Positions 1 to 11,560 of a stretch of 64,000 bases of DNA are shown in pieces. The position numbers and the translations under genes were made by a program. How positions within the stretch are numbered: the first letter of the stretch is position 1; each line of letters opens with the position of its first letter. The stretch comes from Owenia fusiformis (Eukaryota; Annelida; Polychaeta; Sabellida; Oweniidae): positions 11,154,030-11,218,029 of the forward strand of contig CAIIXF020000009.1 in the NCBI GenBank assembly GCA_903813345.2, in the 5' to 3' direction. The notes beneath the pieces were generated by a model. That model was not told the origin of the DNA, made no database searches, and saw only the letters and a list, made by a program, of their open reading frames with translations.

Positions 1-990
1 ATATAAATAATTTTACGATAACTTATGATATTCCCAAGTGTTCTGATCGACTTCGGCTCGGTGTGACACCTCTACTAAAAAGGTTATCTCAATGTCTAAG
101 TTGAACTGCTCTACTAATCACTATATTTACACAAAAAAATTCAAGAATTCTATCAAAAGTGATCCAAATTTTGTAAAATGAGGATGAGTATCAAAAGAAA
201 GACTGGAAAAACATTTAATTTTGATTTCAAGCTCTTCTATGTAACAAGGCTAATTTTTTAATGTCACCGGATATATCAATCTAATTATATAATATTGAAT
301 CTGAGAAACTAGAGAATAAAGGGAAATTATTCTGCTTTAAACACAGCAGCATTTAACTAAGTAAACTATTAGAATAGAATTCATTTCAAAAATAGTTCCA
401 TTGCCAAGATACCAAAGAATTGGAAGAAATATTATATCTAAACCCTTACAAAATTATTTTGATCAATTTGAAATTCCTCACTAAAAATATCATTTCATGA
501 CTATATTTTCTTGCATTTCTACATACATGTATTAGAAAGAAAAAACTTCACTTGTTTTCTCTTCTTTCCCTAGTTATTCCTCACTTTTCACATTATTAAC
601 AAATTATACTAACAGTCTTATCTTACTGATATTTCAATATTCTGAAAAAGAATAAGGTCAAAGTGATTTTAATCAAATGCAAACATCTCTGTCTTAGACA
701 CTTATCTTGCGTCATGTACTATACACTCCAATTCTTTCTAATTTCGAAAGGAGTTCATTTTCTAGCATTAGTCTATATATTTTGGAGTGTTAGTTATACC
801 TCCTTGCTAGATCCCCTTTTAAGACTAACATAGTGAGGAACTCTCCCAAGTCACATTTCCTCAGTGAACCCTTGGAACACTCTTCACTGACTTCCATATG
901 AGACACCCTTTCTTAGTGAGTACCTATCTACTATGACACTTTTCTGTAACTTTATAACATCATTAACGAAACAAGGCATTAACATTCAAA
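1..990. other. AT-rich non-coding stretch
   Basis: No open frame with coding character, splice-bounded exon or RNA gene is visible. The only recognisable material is a diffuse copy of a dispersed repeat at about 720-800 (phrase like 'tttggagtgttag'). Confidence 0.5.
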
Positions 991-1117
991 TGTTACCACC
1001 TGCCATTTGTTACAGATGCTGACCACTGAATGCCAAACACAATCTGGTGAACTCAGAATACCAACCGCTATCCAATAAATAAGTTGGAGACCATAACACT
1101 ATGTCACTGGACATAAT
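991..1117 (+). repeat. MITE, 'CACCTGCCATTTGTTACAGA' family
   Basis: One member of a short repeat of about 110-125 bp. It starts with a (G)CCACCACCTGCCATTTGTTACAGA-like head, continues with 'CACCAACCACTGAACACCAA'-type phrases, and ends in ATGTCAC...GACAT. Other copies: about 7338-7440, 8735-8860, 16610-16730, 19578-19692, 28743-28855, 30022-30134, 45833-45912 and 46134-46242, with a reverse-strand fragment at about 61704-61728. The ends are short inverted repeats, ATG(C/T)CACCACC against GGTGGTGACAT. It has no coding capacity, so it is non-autonomous. Confidence 0.7.
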
Positions 1118-1157
1118 AATAAGGGCAAAAACAGGACCCACGTGACCGCGTCTACCT

Positions 1158-1222
1158 CGATAAGGCATCTCTCTAAGATATGCATCAGACTGATTTTCTG
1201 ATTTGAGAGAAAGCGTATAGAA
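1158..1222 (-). other. Weak candidate coding exon
   Basis: On the minus strand a CAG acceptor follows a pyrimidine-containing stretch (ctttctctcaaatcag). It opens a frame reading N-Q-S-D-A-Y-L-R-E-M-P-Y-R-G, with possible GT donors just after. The acceptor phase (two bases complete a split codon) matches the phase-1 donor of the exon at 25494-25772, so it could be a later exon of that gene. A MITE lies immediately downstream. No family is recognised, and a chance open frame is about as likely. Confidence 0.15.
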
Positions 1223-1759
1223 TGACATTATGGCACAGTGACATGAAAATGCAAATAGAACGGATATTTGAACAAATCCAATCACCATCCATCACGACAA
1301 GAGTGCTATAAATGTATGTATGCTGCGCCCACTTGCTTTAATGCTGGGGAGATCACGGTGACATAATGTCACCAACCAATTGCAATTAATATGTAACAAT
1401 TTGTTACAGAGACTCAACATTGACATTGAGACTAAATGCCAGTCACAAAAAAATGTTAGCTCTGAAAATATGGCACCACTTCTTAAAATAAGTCAACCAC
1501 ATATTTCAAATAACAATAAAATTATTGTATTGAAATGTGTGAAAATTAGAAAGAGAAGTTCTAGCAAATAATTATAATGCCTTCTGTGCTCAGGTTCTTA
1601 TTTTTCTATTTTCGAGAAATTCATCTGCTAAGTAGAAAAAAAAATCTCTGCTGACTTCTTTAATAATACCTGAACATATACCACAAATAGTCTTATACTT
1701 ATTTTTGGCATTTGCCACAAATAAATTAACAAAATGATTTGAAATATAATCTTCCAAAA

Positions 1760-1970
1760 GAATGCATTCTGGGACATAACCACACAATTTATTCTGGAAC
1801 TGAACTACACGATGCATTCAGGAACTAAACCAAACATAGCATTTTTGCACTGAACAACGTTATTCATTCTGGGACTTAACCACACAATGCATTCTGGGAC
1901 TTCACAATGCATTCTGGGATTGTACCACGCAATGCATTCTGGGACTTAACAATTCATGCCGGAACAAATT
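1760..1970. repeat. Degenerate minisatellite, 'GCATTCTGGGACT(T)AACCACACAAT'
   Basis: Imperfect tandem units of roughly 25-31 bp, each with a core like GCATTCTGGGA followed by (C/A)TTAACCACACAAT. The best units are at 1860-1950; diverged ones run back to about 1760. Non-coding. Confidence 0.65.
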
Positions 1971-3100
1971 CACATCCAAACTAAAATATTCATATTTGCA
2001 AAACAATCCATTTCTTCATAAGTCCCTTCGTCAATTTTCCTATCACACCTAATCAAATTCTCGATCTATTCCCTTTTAGCTAAATTACAATGATATTAGA
2101 ATGTTCCTTGTAATATAGACAGTAATACTTCACAATTTTCTCAATAACAAGTTTATCGAGCGTATATTTTATTATTGTCTAATGTTCCATATGAAAATAG
2201 ATTAAATTCCTTTTAGAACTTGAAGGTGAGGCTTAATAACGGCCTTACTCGTCAGTCACGTTACGAGGAATGTTCTCATCTTCATAAAAGTCATGGCGTG
2301 ACAAAAGGTAGGTAAAAAGAGTTCACATCAAGTAACTGATACCATATTACTGAATTTCATATCAAAATAGTGAACTGAAAAGTGTTCACTATATCACAGG
2401 AGTTCATTTTTGAGAAGTGTTCATGACAACTAAGTTCACTGCATAGAAGTAACAAATGTCATTTTTTATACTACAACAATTAAATAAAATTCTTAAATCA
2501 TAATTCTTAAGAGATACCAAAACTTCGCTGGTCCACTTAATTTCTTGTCATCACCCTCTTTTAAATGCAGTGATCTCCCCAGCACCATGCATCAAAGAAA
2601 GGAGGCGAGCAACACTTTCAAGTCTGTAGGTCCCTTGAAAATGACAAAATCAAGAAAATAGCTAAAATCCGAACAATCTTGGTCTAAATTGTGAAAACAA
2701 GAATATTTCACGTCTTAAAAAATTCCAGGGAGGAAAATATAATACCGGAAGATAATTAAGCAAATCTAGCTGTCACTTTCTGTTAGTTATTCATATTTCA
2801 CAGACAGATAAGAAAGAAACAAATCAGATATTCCGGTTTTGAAATAAGATATTTTTGTTATGATATGACTAGTTAGATACTGTCATTAGTCAACCAAAGA
2901 GAACTGTCACCCGTGTCATTTGTCCCTTTAATCATAATCCGCTGAGAATAATAACGAGGACAGTGTCAATGTACGTTGAGGGAAAATAAATTGTCACTAT
3001 AATGATTGTAGAAACATCAATGTAATTAGGATTTTGAATACTGATAATTGATACCCATGTGATTAAGTATAAGTAGAGAGTATCTTTATACAAGCCCTGA

Positions 3101-3346
3101 AACACAAAGCAGTAACATGACATCATGTCACTACAGTGAAAAACACAAAACAGTAACATGACATCATGTCACTACAGTGAAAAACACAAAGCAATAACAT
3201 GACATCATGTCACTACAATAAAAAACACAAAGCAGTAACATGACATCATGTCACTACAGTGAAAAACACAAAGCAGTAACATGACATCATGTCACTACAG
3301 TGAAAAACACAAAGCAGTAACATGACATCATGTCACTACAGTGAAA
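3101..3346. repeat. Tandem array, six 41-bp units
   Basis: Units start at 3101, 3142, 3183, 3224, 3265 and 3306, an exact 41-bp period. They are nearly identical. Each holds the palindrome TGACAT-C-ATGTCA and ends in CACTACAGTGAAA. The last unit runs directly into the pogo-like MITE at 3339, whose terminus is CAGTGAAACC, so every unit carries the start of that inverted repeat. Confidence 0.92.
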
Positions 3347-3505
3347 CCTGTATATCCAAACATTTCTCAATGTGAACACTCTTTTGAATCTATTTTCTTA
3401 TCTGTCATAGACAACATTGTTAAAAACCTTGCAATTTGAACATCAGCTGCCAATCTGAACAACTTGGCTGATCCAAATAGTCTTTGAATAAGAAAGGTTT
3501 TACTG
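3339..3505. mobile_element. pogo/Tigger-like MITE
   Basis: Starts TA|CAGTGAAACCT and ends AGGTTTTACTG|TA. These are terminal inverted repeats CAGT(G/A)AAACCT flanked by the dinucleotide TA, the target duplication expected of the Tc1/mariner-pogo group. It is 167 bp with no coding capacity. Relatives in the window: 9264-9431, 17215-17481 (expanded by an internal tandem repeat), 20178-20325 and 27310-27497. Confidence 0.75.
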
Positions 3506-3507
3506 TA

Positions 3508-6500
3508 CTGTACATGCACATGATAACATCAGTCACAAAAATAAAGTCTTGAACAAAATGCGATAATCATTCCTTAAATGGTAACATAAAAAACAAATGA
3601 CATTTGTCATTGGCGCTTAAAAATGTTGATGATTATCCTTATTTGAGAAAATTCTTACTGCGGTATATAACACTATAAGATATAGATCTGTCCAACATCA
3701 GAGAATATCATAAACAGCATCTTTATCTTAATCCCCTCTAATCCACTCAATATTCCAATACCAGACAATTCTTCATCAATATAGATTGATTTCAGCCATG
3801 AAATATGTGTACAGGTCTTGTTTTGAAATAAATATTAGAGCAAAATGAGTGAAATAAGCAAGGAATAAAGTAACCTGAAATGGAACTGATACTATAAATT
3901 GTATTGAAATGCAAGAAAATCAGATACTTTACTCAAATTTAAGAGAGAAATTGAGTGAAAAAAGCATGAGCAGACAGACGTTTTAGTTAAGGGTTTAAAG
4001 ACACATTCAATCAGGGAACAGTTCAACCAGAATCCTTCCTTCAAATATAATTCTCTCTCATCATCCATACTTCAATTCTTTCCTTAAAATATCAACAGAG
4101 CTTCAGATTTTCTAGACTTCTGTAAAAGTTAGAGAATGATCTGCAAATAAATATTAAATATTTTCTTAGATATTTTTGCTAAATTTTCCATATTTTTCAC
4201 ATAAAATTGTAAGTTTCACCATTATATTAACAGAATCAATGTCAGTTTACCAGAAGGTAACGCTTTAGTTAAGCCCTCTGATTGATAAAGAAGTCCAAAG
4301 AATACGTCACTTTCTAAACCAGTTAATCAAATGAGAAAAAATAATCAGGGTTTTATAACAATCTTTTACAATGGGCAAAATGGTTGAAAATGAATTATTT
4401 GAAGTTTTGTTTTAATATAGAGTCATGCACCATTCCTCAAAACATTAATCAATTTTGATAAAACAGCCACAATGGAGAAAATCACCTTCTGCCAGAGCTA
4501 ATGAATCCCTTTAAACTTGCAGTTGTTAATTTTTGGAAGAATTAAGTACAAATAAGGCAAACTGAGACAGTCTTGTGAGGAAAAGTGAAGTCCCTTACAT
4601 GTTTTTCAACTAAGCAGATGAGCTTTTTGAGAAAAACCAGAATACCAGTCTCATAATTTTACTTTCCCTTTACCATCAGTAACTAAATTCAATTAGCAAA
4701 TTACTTATAATATAAGAGATCTGTGAAAAAATTTATAAAATCTCATATATTGTCTCTGAAATATCACAATGAAAGATAACACCACTCCAGTCTACTCTAA
4801 GTGATGACACGCCCTGACACAGTTATGAATATAGAGCCATAAATTGCTGACATTTCATAAATCCAAACAACTTAACGGCATTAAGGTAAATTAATACAAT
4901 ATCAAATATTGAAGTAAGACAACATCAATCAAGTATAATTTAAATGATTCTTTTAATATAATGTCACAATTTTCAATTTACATTAGCTCACTTTCGATAT
5001 GTTATAAGAATTTTCAAGTAAAATCAAACATCAAAAAGATACAAGAAATCACCTGACTAAAAAAATGCCAAAAAGTCAGGGACTTCAATTTTTATTTTCC
5101 AGTAAAATTCCAAAATTGTACAGTGACCATGAATTTTTTTTCTTCAGACATGAACAATGTCTTTTTTTCAAGGAGAGCTCAGGTCTCTTTTCCAGACTTT
5201 TATTAATTGCTTGTGGCATTAATTAATTATTCAATATGTAGAAAGAATATTATGTTTCTTGTTAAGTGCTATAACACCTAGTCAAATATTCCTCCTTGGA
5301 CATATCTTTATCACTCCTTTCTCTCAAACATATGAATGAAGTATTTCATTTTCTTGCATTTCTGTACAATTTGGAGTCTTGACTACATGCCTGTATATTT
5401 TATTCCTTGCTAATTCCACTCCTTTTCACTTTATTTCACATTTCAAAACATGACCATTGTGACAATGTGACAGGGGCACAGAGAAACTAAGTGGATTACT
5501 GACCTTCAGGTTTTCAGAATATGAAATTAAGAACATTGATTTTTGTATTTCATTGTCGTGATGGAAAGTAGATCTCCCAGGCTCACAATGGTAATATATC
5601 ATGGCTCCTAAGGGAGTAAGAAGGAGATAAGTGGATAAGGTCTGGGGCACTAGGTTCATCATTTGGTCACCACAAGTATAATAGAATAAAAATCCAATTT
5701 CCACAGCCATGAAGTAAGTAGGCGGTCCACCTACTTGATATTTTGAAAACAAGCTTGCACCTTCACGAAATCACCCTGTGCACCAACTTGAAAAGAATTA
5801 AAATTGATGAAAATTGATTTGGCATTATTTCATCTGACTTTGGTCTGAAGTATGAAAACTTGAATTTTGCACCTAGTTCAGAAAATATCATAGGAATTGT
5901 GTAAACAATTATGTCTGAGGCCTCTTGAACTTGCTATTTCTAGCTCAACTACATTCTAAGTCTTCTTTAATTTATCTAAAATAAGACATTGTTCAAAAAA
6001 TTATATTTTGATGTTATCTAATAGGAAGTTGCACCTATTCTGATGATCAGAACATTCTATTTTTGTCAATATGTCTTACAATAAGTCTTCTTTAATTTGT
6101 TTTGCCTTAATAACAAACTTGTGTTTCCTTGGCCTCTGAATGTATATAATTCAAGTAAAAATAGGAACAAAGAAATTTAACAGAGTTACCTTATTACAAA
6201 CAACGCCTTTTTGTGAAACTGAAGAATTTTTTTGTGTCATCTGATATAATGATTACAAACATGCTCTGCTCTATTATGAATATTTCTTGATGATTCCACT
6301 GAATATTAGTATATCTTGAATAAAAATGTTCGTGAAAAATATCGGAACATTATCAAGGAAACTGATACTTCAATTTCAGAAATGTTTCTATAATGAACAT
6401 CAAAGATTCATCACACTGATTTCAAATTACAATAAAACAGCAAGTAAGTAAACACATCATCCTTACGAATTAAGAGAAAATCAGTGCTTCCTGAAGTCGT

Positions 6501-7337
6501 AAAAACCTTACTCTGGTCATGTCTTTCCGCACAAGTTCTTCTCTCTAAAATTTCATTGTAATTTCATAGAGTTATACTGTTATAGTATGTCAAGATGTTA
6601 GCTTTTTTCATTTACACTTTGATGATTCTACTTTTTGATAACTGTTCTTTTTTTAACTTTAACAAATAATGACATTTGGTTATTTTTGGAAAGGGAGAAG
6701 CCATAAAAATGTTGCTGAAAAAACATATTGCAAATCTCCCTGTAATAGCTCCCATAATGACCTATTGTAATGACTTCTCGATCTAAGAAATATCAATTTG
6801 GTCTGTTGCATCTCTTGTAATATCTCGGAAAAAAATGAATAAAGTGTCTGATCTTTCTTTATTTTTATACAATATAGGGTCTTAACTACAAACTGTGAAC
6901 TTCATTTCTCTGTAGATTCTCTACTTTTTGCAAAATTCAAAAAAGAAAATGGTACCATCATCATATTTTATATTTCAGTAATGTGATGATTATGCCAAGC
7001 ATGTCCATTAGGGCCTGGATCGGCTCATCAATCTTGTTTTATTTTTTGTTTGAGAGTAATGAGCGAAAGTATGATAATGTAGAAGTAATCCCATGATATA
7101 GAGGATCAATCTATTCATCCCTTTACAGTCTGAATGAAACACCTGATTTGGGCAATAGCTAAGTATTCTATATATACTAAAATCTCAACATTTTGTTTTG
7201 TTTTTAACACCTATTAACATATTACGTACTATATATAGTTGTCATTAGGAATATCTCAATTTTTCTGATAGATTATATAATATCAAGAGTTCAAGTATGT
7301 ATCTATATATTCATGTTATAAGTAAATATGAATAAAC
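3508..7337. other. Non-coding stretch with dispersed repeats
   Basis: No supported gene. It holds copies of an unnamed dispersed repeat, around 5280-5450 and 6830-6960. The longest open frame here (minus strand, 5426-5752) shows no family signature and overlaps the edge of the first repeat copy. Confidence 0.5.
5280..5450. repeat. Unnamed dispersed repeat ('tacaatttggagtgttgac' family)
   Basis: Recurring phrases, in order: 'tttcttgcatttctgtacaa', 'tttggagt(g/c)ttgactacat', 'gcctgt(a/t)ta(t/c)ttt', 'attccttgctaattccactc', 'cttttcac'. The same order recurs near 6830-6960, 25330-25460, 26670-26800, 32390-32560, 44390-44520 and 46860-47000. No terminal repeats or coding sequence are evident, so the class is not assigned. 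Confidence 0.5.
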
Positions 7338-7775
7338 CATAAGTGCCATTTGTTATAGACACCAACCGTTGATTACCGAACACCAACTGCTGAACACTGT
7401 TCAAAAAAAGTTGGAAACTAAAACAATATGTCACATGTGTTAAGTCAAATGTGGTAGTCCAATATTGTACTCAGAATAAAATTGTGAACTCATAATATCA
7501 CAAGATTTCAATGTTCATACTGTAATTAATTATTACCTCAAGGTTCCTTCAAGTATATACATTTCTTAGAGAAGAGTAGCAATCTCGTACATAGAGAAAT
7601 CAATCGAGTTACTTAAATGATTGGTTTTTCCTATTAACCCCCACTTATCCTCAATTATAGTTTTAATTGATTCATAAGTATCTTTCCATTCTGGACATTG
7701 TTTCCATTAATAAGACCACCATCGAGGAGTATTATTTCAGGCTTATTTCTTATACATGTTATATATATTTTCTAA

Positions 7776-7895
7776 ATGGCCGATAATGCATTTACACAAC
7801 TAAGGACATTGAAAAATAAAGAAATGAGAGCAATTTTGCATGAACTTATTGAACGATGTTGTATTTCCCTTCCACTGTATAGATATGTAGAATAA
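7776..7895 (+). other. 39-aa mini-ORF in repeat block A
   Basis: An ATG-to-TAA frame beginning M-A-D-N-A-F-T-Q-L-R-T-L-K and ending Y-R-Y-V-E. Copy B (18788-18907) has the same frame and length, with only a few substitutions (for example C-C to P-C, I to N, R to K) and no indel. It ends shortly before the satellite units. The composition looks protein-like (charged helix 'LRTLKNKEMRAILHELIER'), but no family is recognised. It may be a leftover exon fragment rather than a gene. Confidence 0.35.
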
Positions 7896-8040
7896 TTTAC
7901 TAAAATATGAAAAGTCCCCTGAACTCGAAAAATGATTTTAAGATATCGCAATTTTGATTCTGAAAAAAAATCATCTAATCTTTCACTCAAAGACATGATC
8001 CTAGAAATTACACTTAATATAGATCTCATTACAGAAATCA

Positions 8041-8335
8041 TGATAAAGTATGAAAAAGATGATTTATGGCTCTAAAGTAATCTGCTTGTTATGTTCATCA
8101 TAATAACTTCATTAAGAGAACACTCAACTTGGACAATACCCTTTGGAATAACTTGATTTCATGCATCATCTATACTCTTCAAATTTATGATAAAGTATGA
8201 AAAAGATGATTTATGGCTCTAAAGTAATCTGCTTGTTATGTTCATCATAATAACTTCATTAAGAGAACACTCAACTTGGACAATACCCTTTGGAAAAACT
8301 TGAGTTCATCTATTATCTAGACTCTTCAAATTCAT
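8041..8335. repeat. 147-bp satellite, two units (block A)
   Basis: Two units starting at 8041 and 8188 (period 147). Each holds 'gatgatttatggctctaaag', 'gttatgttcatcataataac' and 'actcaacttggacaatac'. They are the same family as the 13-unit array at 14463-16376 and the two units at 19057-19346. Confidence 0.9.
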
Positions 8336-9263
8336 AATAACTTTGAACATAGCCTTTATTTTCTCATGTGTTATAAAAAAATACAGAAGAAAGAAAACTT
8401 TTGTTCAATACCCTTAGGCTATTTAATTTTATTGGCAATCCTGATATAATATTTCAGCAGCTTATGTCTCATAAAAATTTGTATGTAAATATTTTATATT
8501 TTTGTAGTTTGTACATGGTACTGACCTTTAAATGTCATTGTGATGACATTGAAGAGTCAATAAAAGATATATATTATTATTAAGGCTGTCAGAAAATTAC
8601 TTTTATCTCAGGGTCATTAGGTTACAGATAAACTCTAAACAAACAAATCAAATATATGAGACATATTCCCATGTATCATGTGTCCATGTTTTTTAATACA
8701 AAGTTCATAAGCTCTTATATCTGTTGGTCCAACAATAACCACCTGCCATAAGTTACAGACACCAACCATTGAACACCAACTGCCAAATGCTGAACACCAT
8801 CCCAAAAAAACGTGAAGACTATAACAATATATGCCACAACTTCTGGTATGTAACATAAAACTGATCATGACTGATACAATTTTGTGTCAGAAGAAAAACA
8901 AATACATATATAAAAAATCAGCCTAGTTCTGCAAATGTATAATCATTGATTTAAGTAAGAGGCTAGTCTTCAAGCAGATTACCTCAGGGTATTTGACATA
9001 CTATTAGCATTGATACATTGAGCTCATCACTTTTTCTCAGGACAAAAGAATAATGTTCACTTAGATTTTCCACACTTTAATTCTAATACAAAGGAATGAA
9101 GTTTGGATCCATTCTAAATCATGATTATGTACAGTCACAATGTAATATTTACCATCTACTCTTTTCTTCAATAAACACAAAAATTGTTACAAAACAATAC
9201 CTCAACCTATTTCAAAAATCTCAAACATGTAAGCTGTTCACAATAAGTCTTACATATCAAATA

Positions 9264-9431
9264 CAGTGAAACATGTAAAGTGGAACACCTCCTATCCTAG
9301 TAGAACACTTTTCAGAGTCCTAAGACCAACTGAATTAATGATAAATGAACCTCTATCAGTAGAACACCTCCCTTGAAGTGGGAACACCATTTAGAGGTAC
9401 CAAAGGGGTTCTACTTAGGCAGGTTTTACTG
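9264..9431. mobile_element. pogo/Tigger-like MITE (block A)
   Basis: TA|CAGTGAAACATGTAAAGTGG at the left and CAGGTTTTACTG|TA at the right. It contains the internal phrase 'gtggaacacctcc' shared with the copies at 17215 and 20178. Confidence 0.75.
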
Positions 9432-9507
9432 TATATTTCTGAATCTATTTCCAAAGCTCTAAAATATTCCACTTTATATAGTCTTATCTATTTTCTAGTC
9501 TAAACTA

Positions 9508-11093
9508 GAAAATGGCAACTCCACGGAGTAGCAAATCCCAACTAGATAACGGCAACTCCGCGGAGTAGCAAATCCCAACGAACAAAATATCAATTACCGA
9601 ATTCCAATCAATTATACTCATTACTTTGGTTAAAATTGAAAAAATAGATTTTAGAATTGCGAATTCCTGCAAAGCAGCCATTTTGAATTTTCGGAGATAC
9701 AAATCTGAAAAATAATACCATAATTGTGATCTACTCCAAAATTCCTTCAATTTGAGTATAATATAGCCATACTTTGAAGGATCGAAAAATTATTGCGAAA
9801 TTGTACATTAGACGGCCATTTTGAAATTTATGAGGCTCGAATCAGAAAAAAATACAATATCTGCAATCTACTCTTAATTGCCTTTCATTTGAGTATAATA
9901 AAGCTATACTTCAGAAAGATCTAAAAATTAGCAAAATTTCTGTTTTCCTGTCCCCCCCATACACGGCCCCTGGGGGTCAGGATGAAAAACACGGAAAATA
10001 TGTGAAATAAATAAATGTTGTGAATATACTACCAAAATTTCAAACAATAATATCAATTACTTTGGTTTAGAATGAAAAATTTATGATTTTTTCGAAAAAG
10101 TCCGGTCATTTTTAAAGTGGCGGCAATCTTGAAAAAAAAATTTTTTGCGTAAAACTATTCACCAATATACATCTTTCCACTAAATATGAAGAAAATCCAT
10201 AGTATTTGAGTTATCTTCCGGACAGACGGACGGACGGACTGACTGACTGACTGATGGACGGACAGACGGACGGAGGGCTTCACTATATCCCTACCGAACT
10301 TCGTTCGTTGGGATAATGAACACTGTATAAATCATCAATCTGTACAGTCACAATGTAATATTTACCATCTACTCTTTCCATCAATAAATATTTTAGATCA
10401 TTGTAGTATAATGTAACCATACTTTCAAGATAACTAAGTAATGCTGAATTTCTGCTCTAGTTAGCCATTTTGAATTTTCAGAGGCACAAATCAGAAAAAC
10501 AATGCCATAATTGTGATATACTCTGAAATTCCTTCAATTTAAGTATAATATAGCCATACTTTTAAGAGATCAGAAAAAAATTGCGAAATCCCGCATGAGG
10601 CGGCCATTTTGAATTTTTGAGGCCCAAATCAGAAAAACGCTACAACATTTGCAATCTACCCTAAATTGCCTTTCATTTGAGTATAATAAATCTATACTTC
10701 AAAAATATCTCAAAATTAATGCAAATTCCTGTTTTCCCAACCCCCCCATTTATGGACCCTAGGGGTCAGGGTGAAAACCCCGGGACATATGTGAAAAAGA
10801 TAGATGTTGTTAATATACTACCAAAATTTCAAATAATAATATTTATTATTTTGGTTAAAAATGAAAAACATAAGATTTTTGCGAAAAATTCCCGCTTTTT
10901 TCAAACTGGCGGCCATCTTAAAAAAAAAATTTCATTGCGTAAAACAATTCACCAATATACATCTTTCCACCAAATATGAAGAAAATCTGTCGACTAGTAA
11001 TCGAGTTATCTTCCGGACTGACTGACGGACTGACAGACTGACGGACGGACGGAGGGCTTCACTATATCTCTACTGAACTTCATTCATTGGGAT
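9508..11093. mobile_element. Inserted non-autonomous element, TIR-like ends
   Basis: The insertion is absent from copy B, where the flanks join directly ('gtctaaactaaagcatgg' near 20392). In copy A it is bordered by AACTA at 9503-9507 and AACTA at 11094-11098, a probable 5-bp target duplication. Inside are two related units (9508 to about 10315, and about 10390-11093). Each has 'ggccattttgaat' stretches and ends in a GGAC/GACT simple repeat followed by 'gagggcttcactatatc' and 'TTC(G/A)TT(C/G)(G/A)TTGGGAT'. The unit start TCCCAACGAAC mirrors the end GTTCGTTGGGA. No ORF of transposase size is visible. Confidence 0.65.
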
Positions 11094-11560
11094 AACTAAG
11101 CGTGGCCAAATCAAAGTAAACATGGAAAGCAAATAGTAAAAACATTTTTTGTTTGTTTTAAAATAGGTGAGGGGTTACATAATGATTAAATTAATATTTT
11201 AGCCAAAACTGTCAACATTTTGACACTGTCCCTAGATAGAAAACATTTCAAGATACCAAAAATTATCTCCATATAACCGGGTGTATCATATTCAAAACCT
11301 TTCAACAATAGTCAATGTATAATAGTTTATATATATAGTATATCCTGTTGTTAGTGCGTAAGAATATATTGACATGTATAGTTATCATTTATGTATAATA
11401 TAGTATCCTAAAATTAGTATATAGTTTATCCCAGTATATAGCTGGTGATTATTCTTATTAATAAATTATGCTTTATATTAAATGTTATTCATGTTGAATG
11501 AAGTAATTCCAGTGCTGTGTATTATATTATTCACTTCATTGTTCTGGTATTGTTAGACAT

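Larger units (their letters stand above)
7396..9507. repeat. Repeat block copy A, 5' part
   Basis: This segment lines up with 18421-20406 (copy B), and from about 8340 on with 16380-17555 (partial copy C). Shared order: a 'gttggaaact...atcacaagattt' lead-in, a 39-codon reading frame, satellite units, the CACCTGCC MITE, a pogo-like MITE, then 'tagtctaaact'. Copy A is interrupted after 9507 by a 1.6-kb insertion and resumes at 11094, leading into the receptor gene at 11561-13042. Confidence 0.8.

Noticed and set aside
5426-5752. 108-residue minus-strand frame
   Set aside because: Overlaps the edge of a dispersed repeat and has no domain, start context or exon boundaries.
7772-8041. Minus-strand frame of 89-90 residues, also at 18784-19056
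   Set aside because: Its sequence is largely the antisense of the 39-codon plus-strand frame and its flank. It has no start context, splice sites or family signature.
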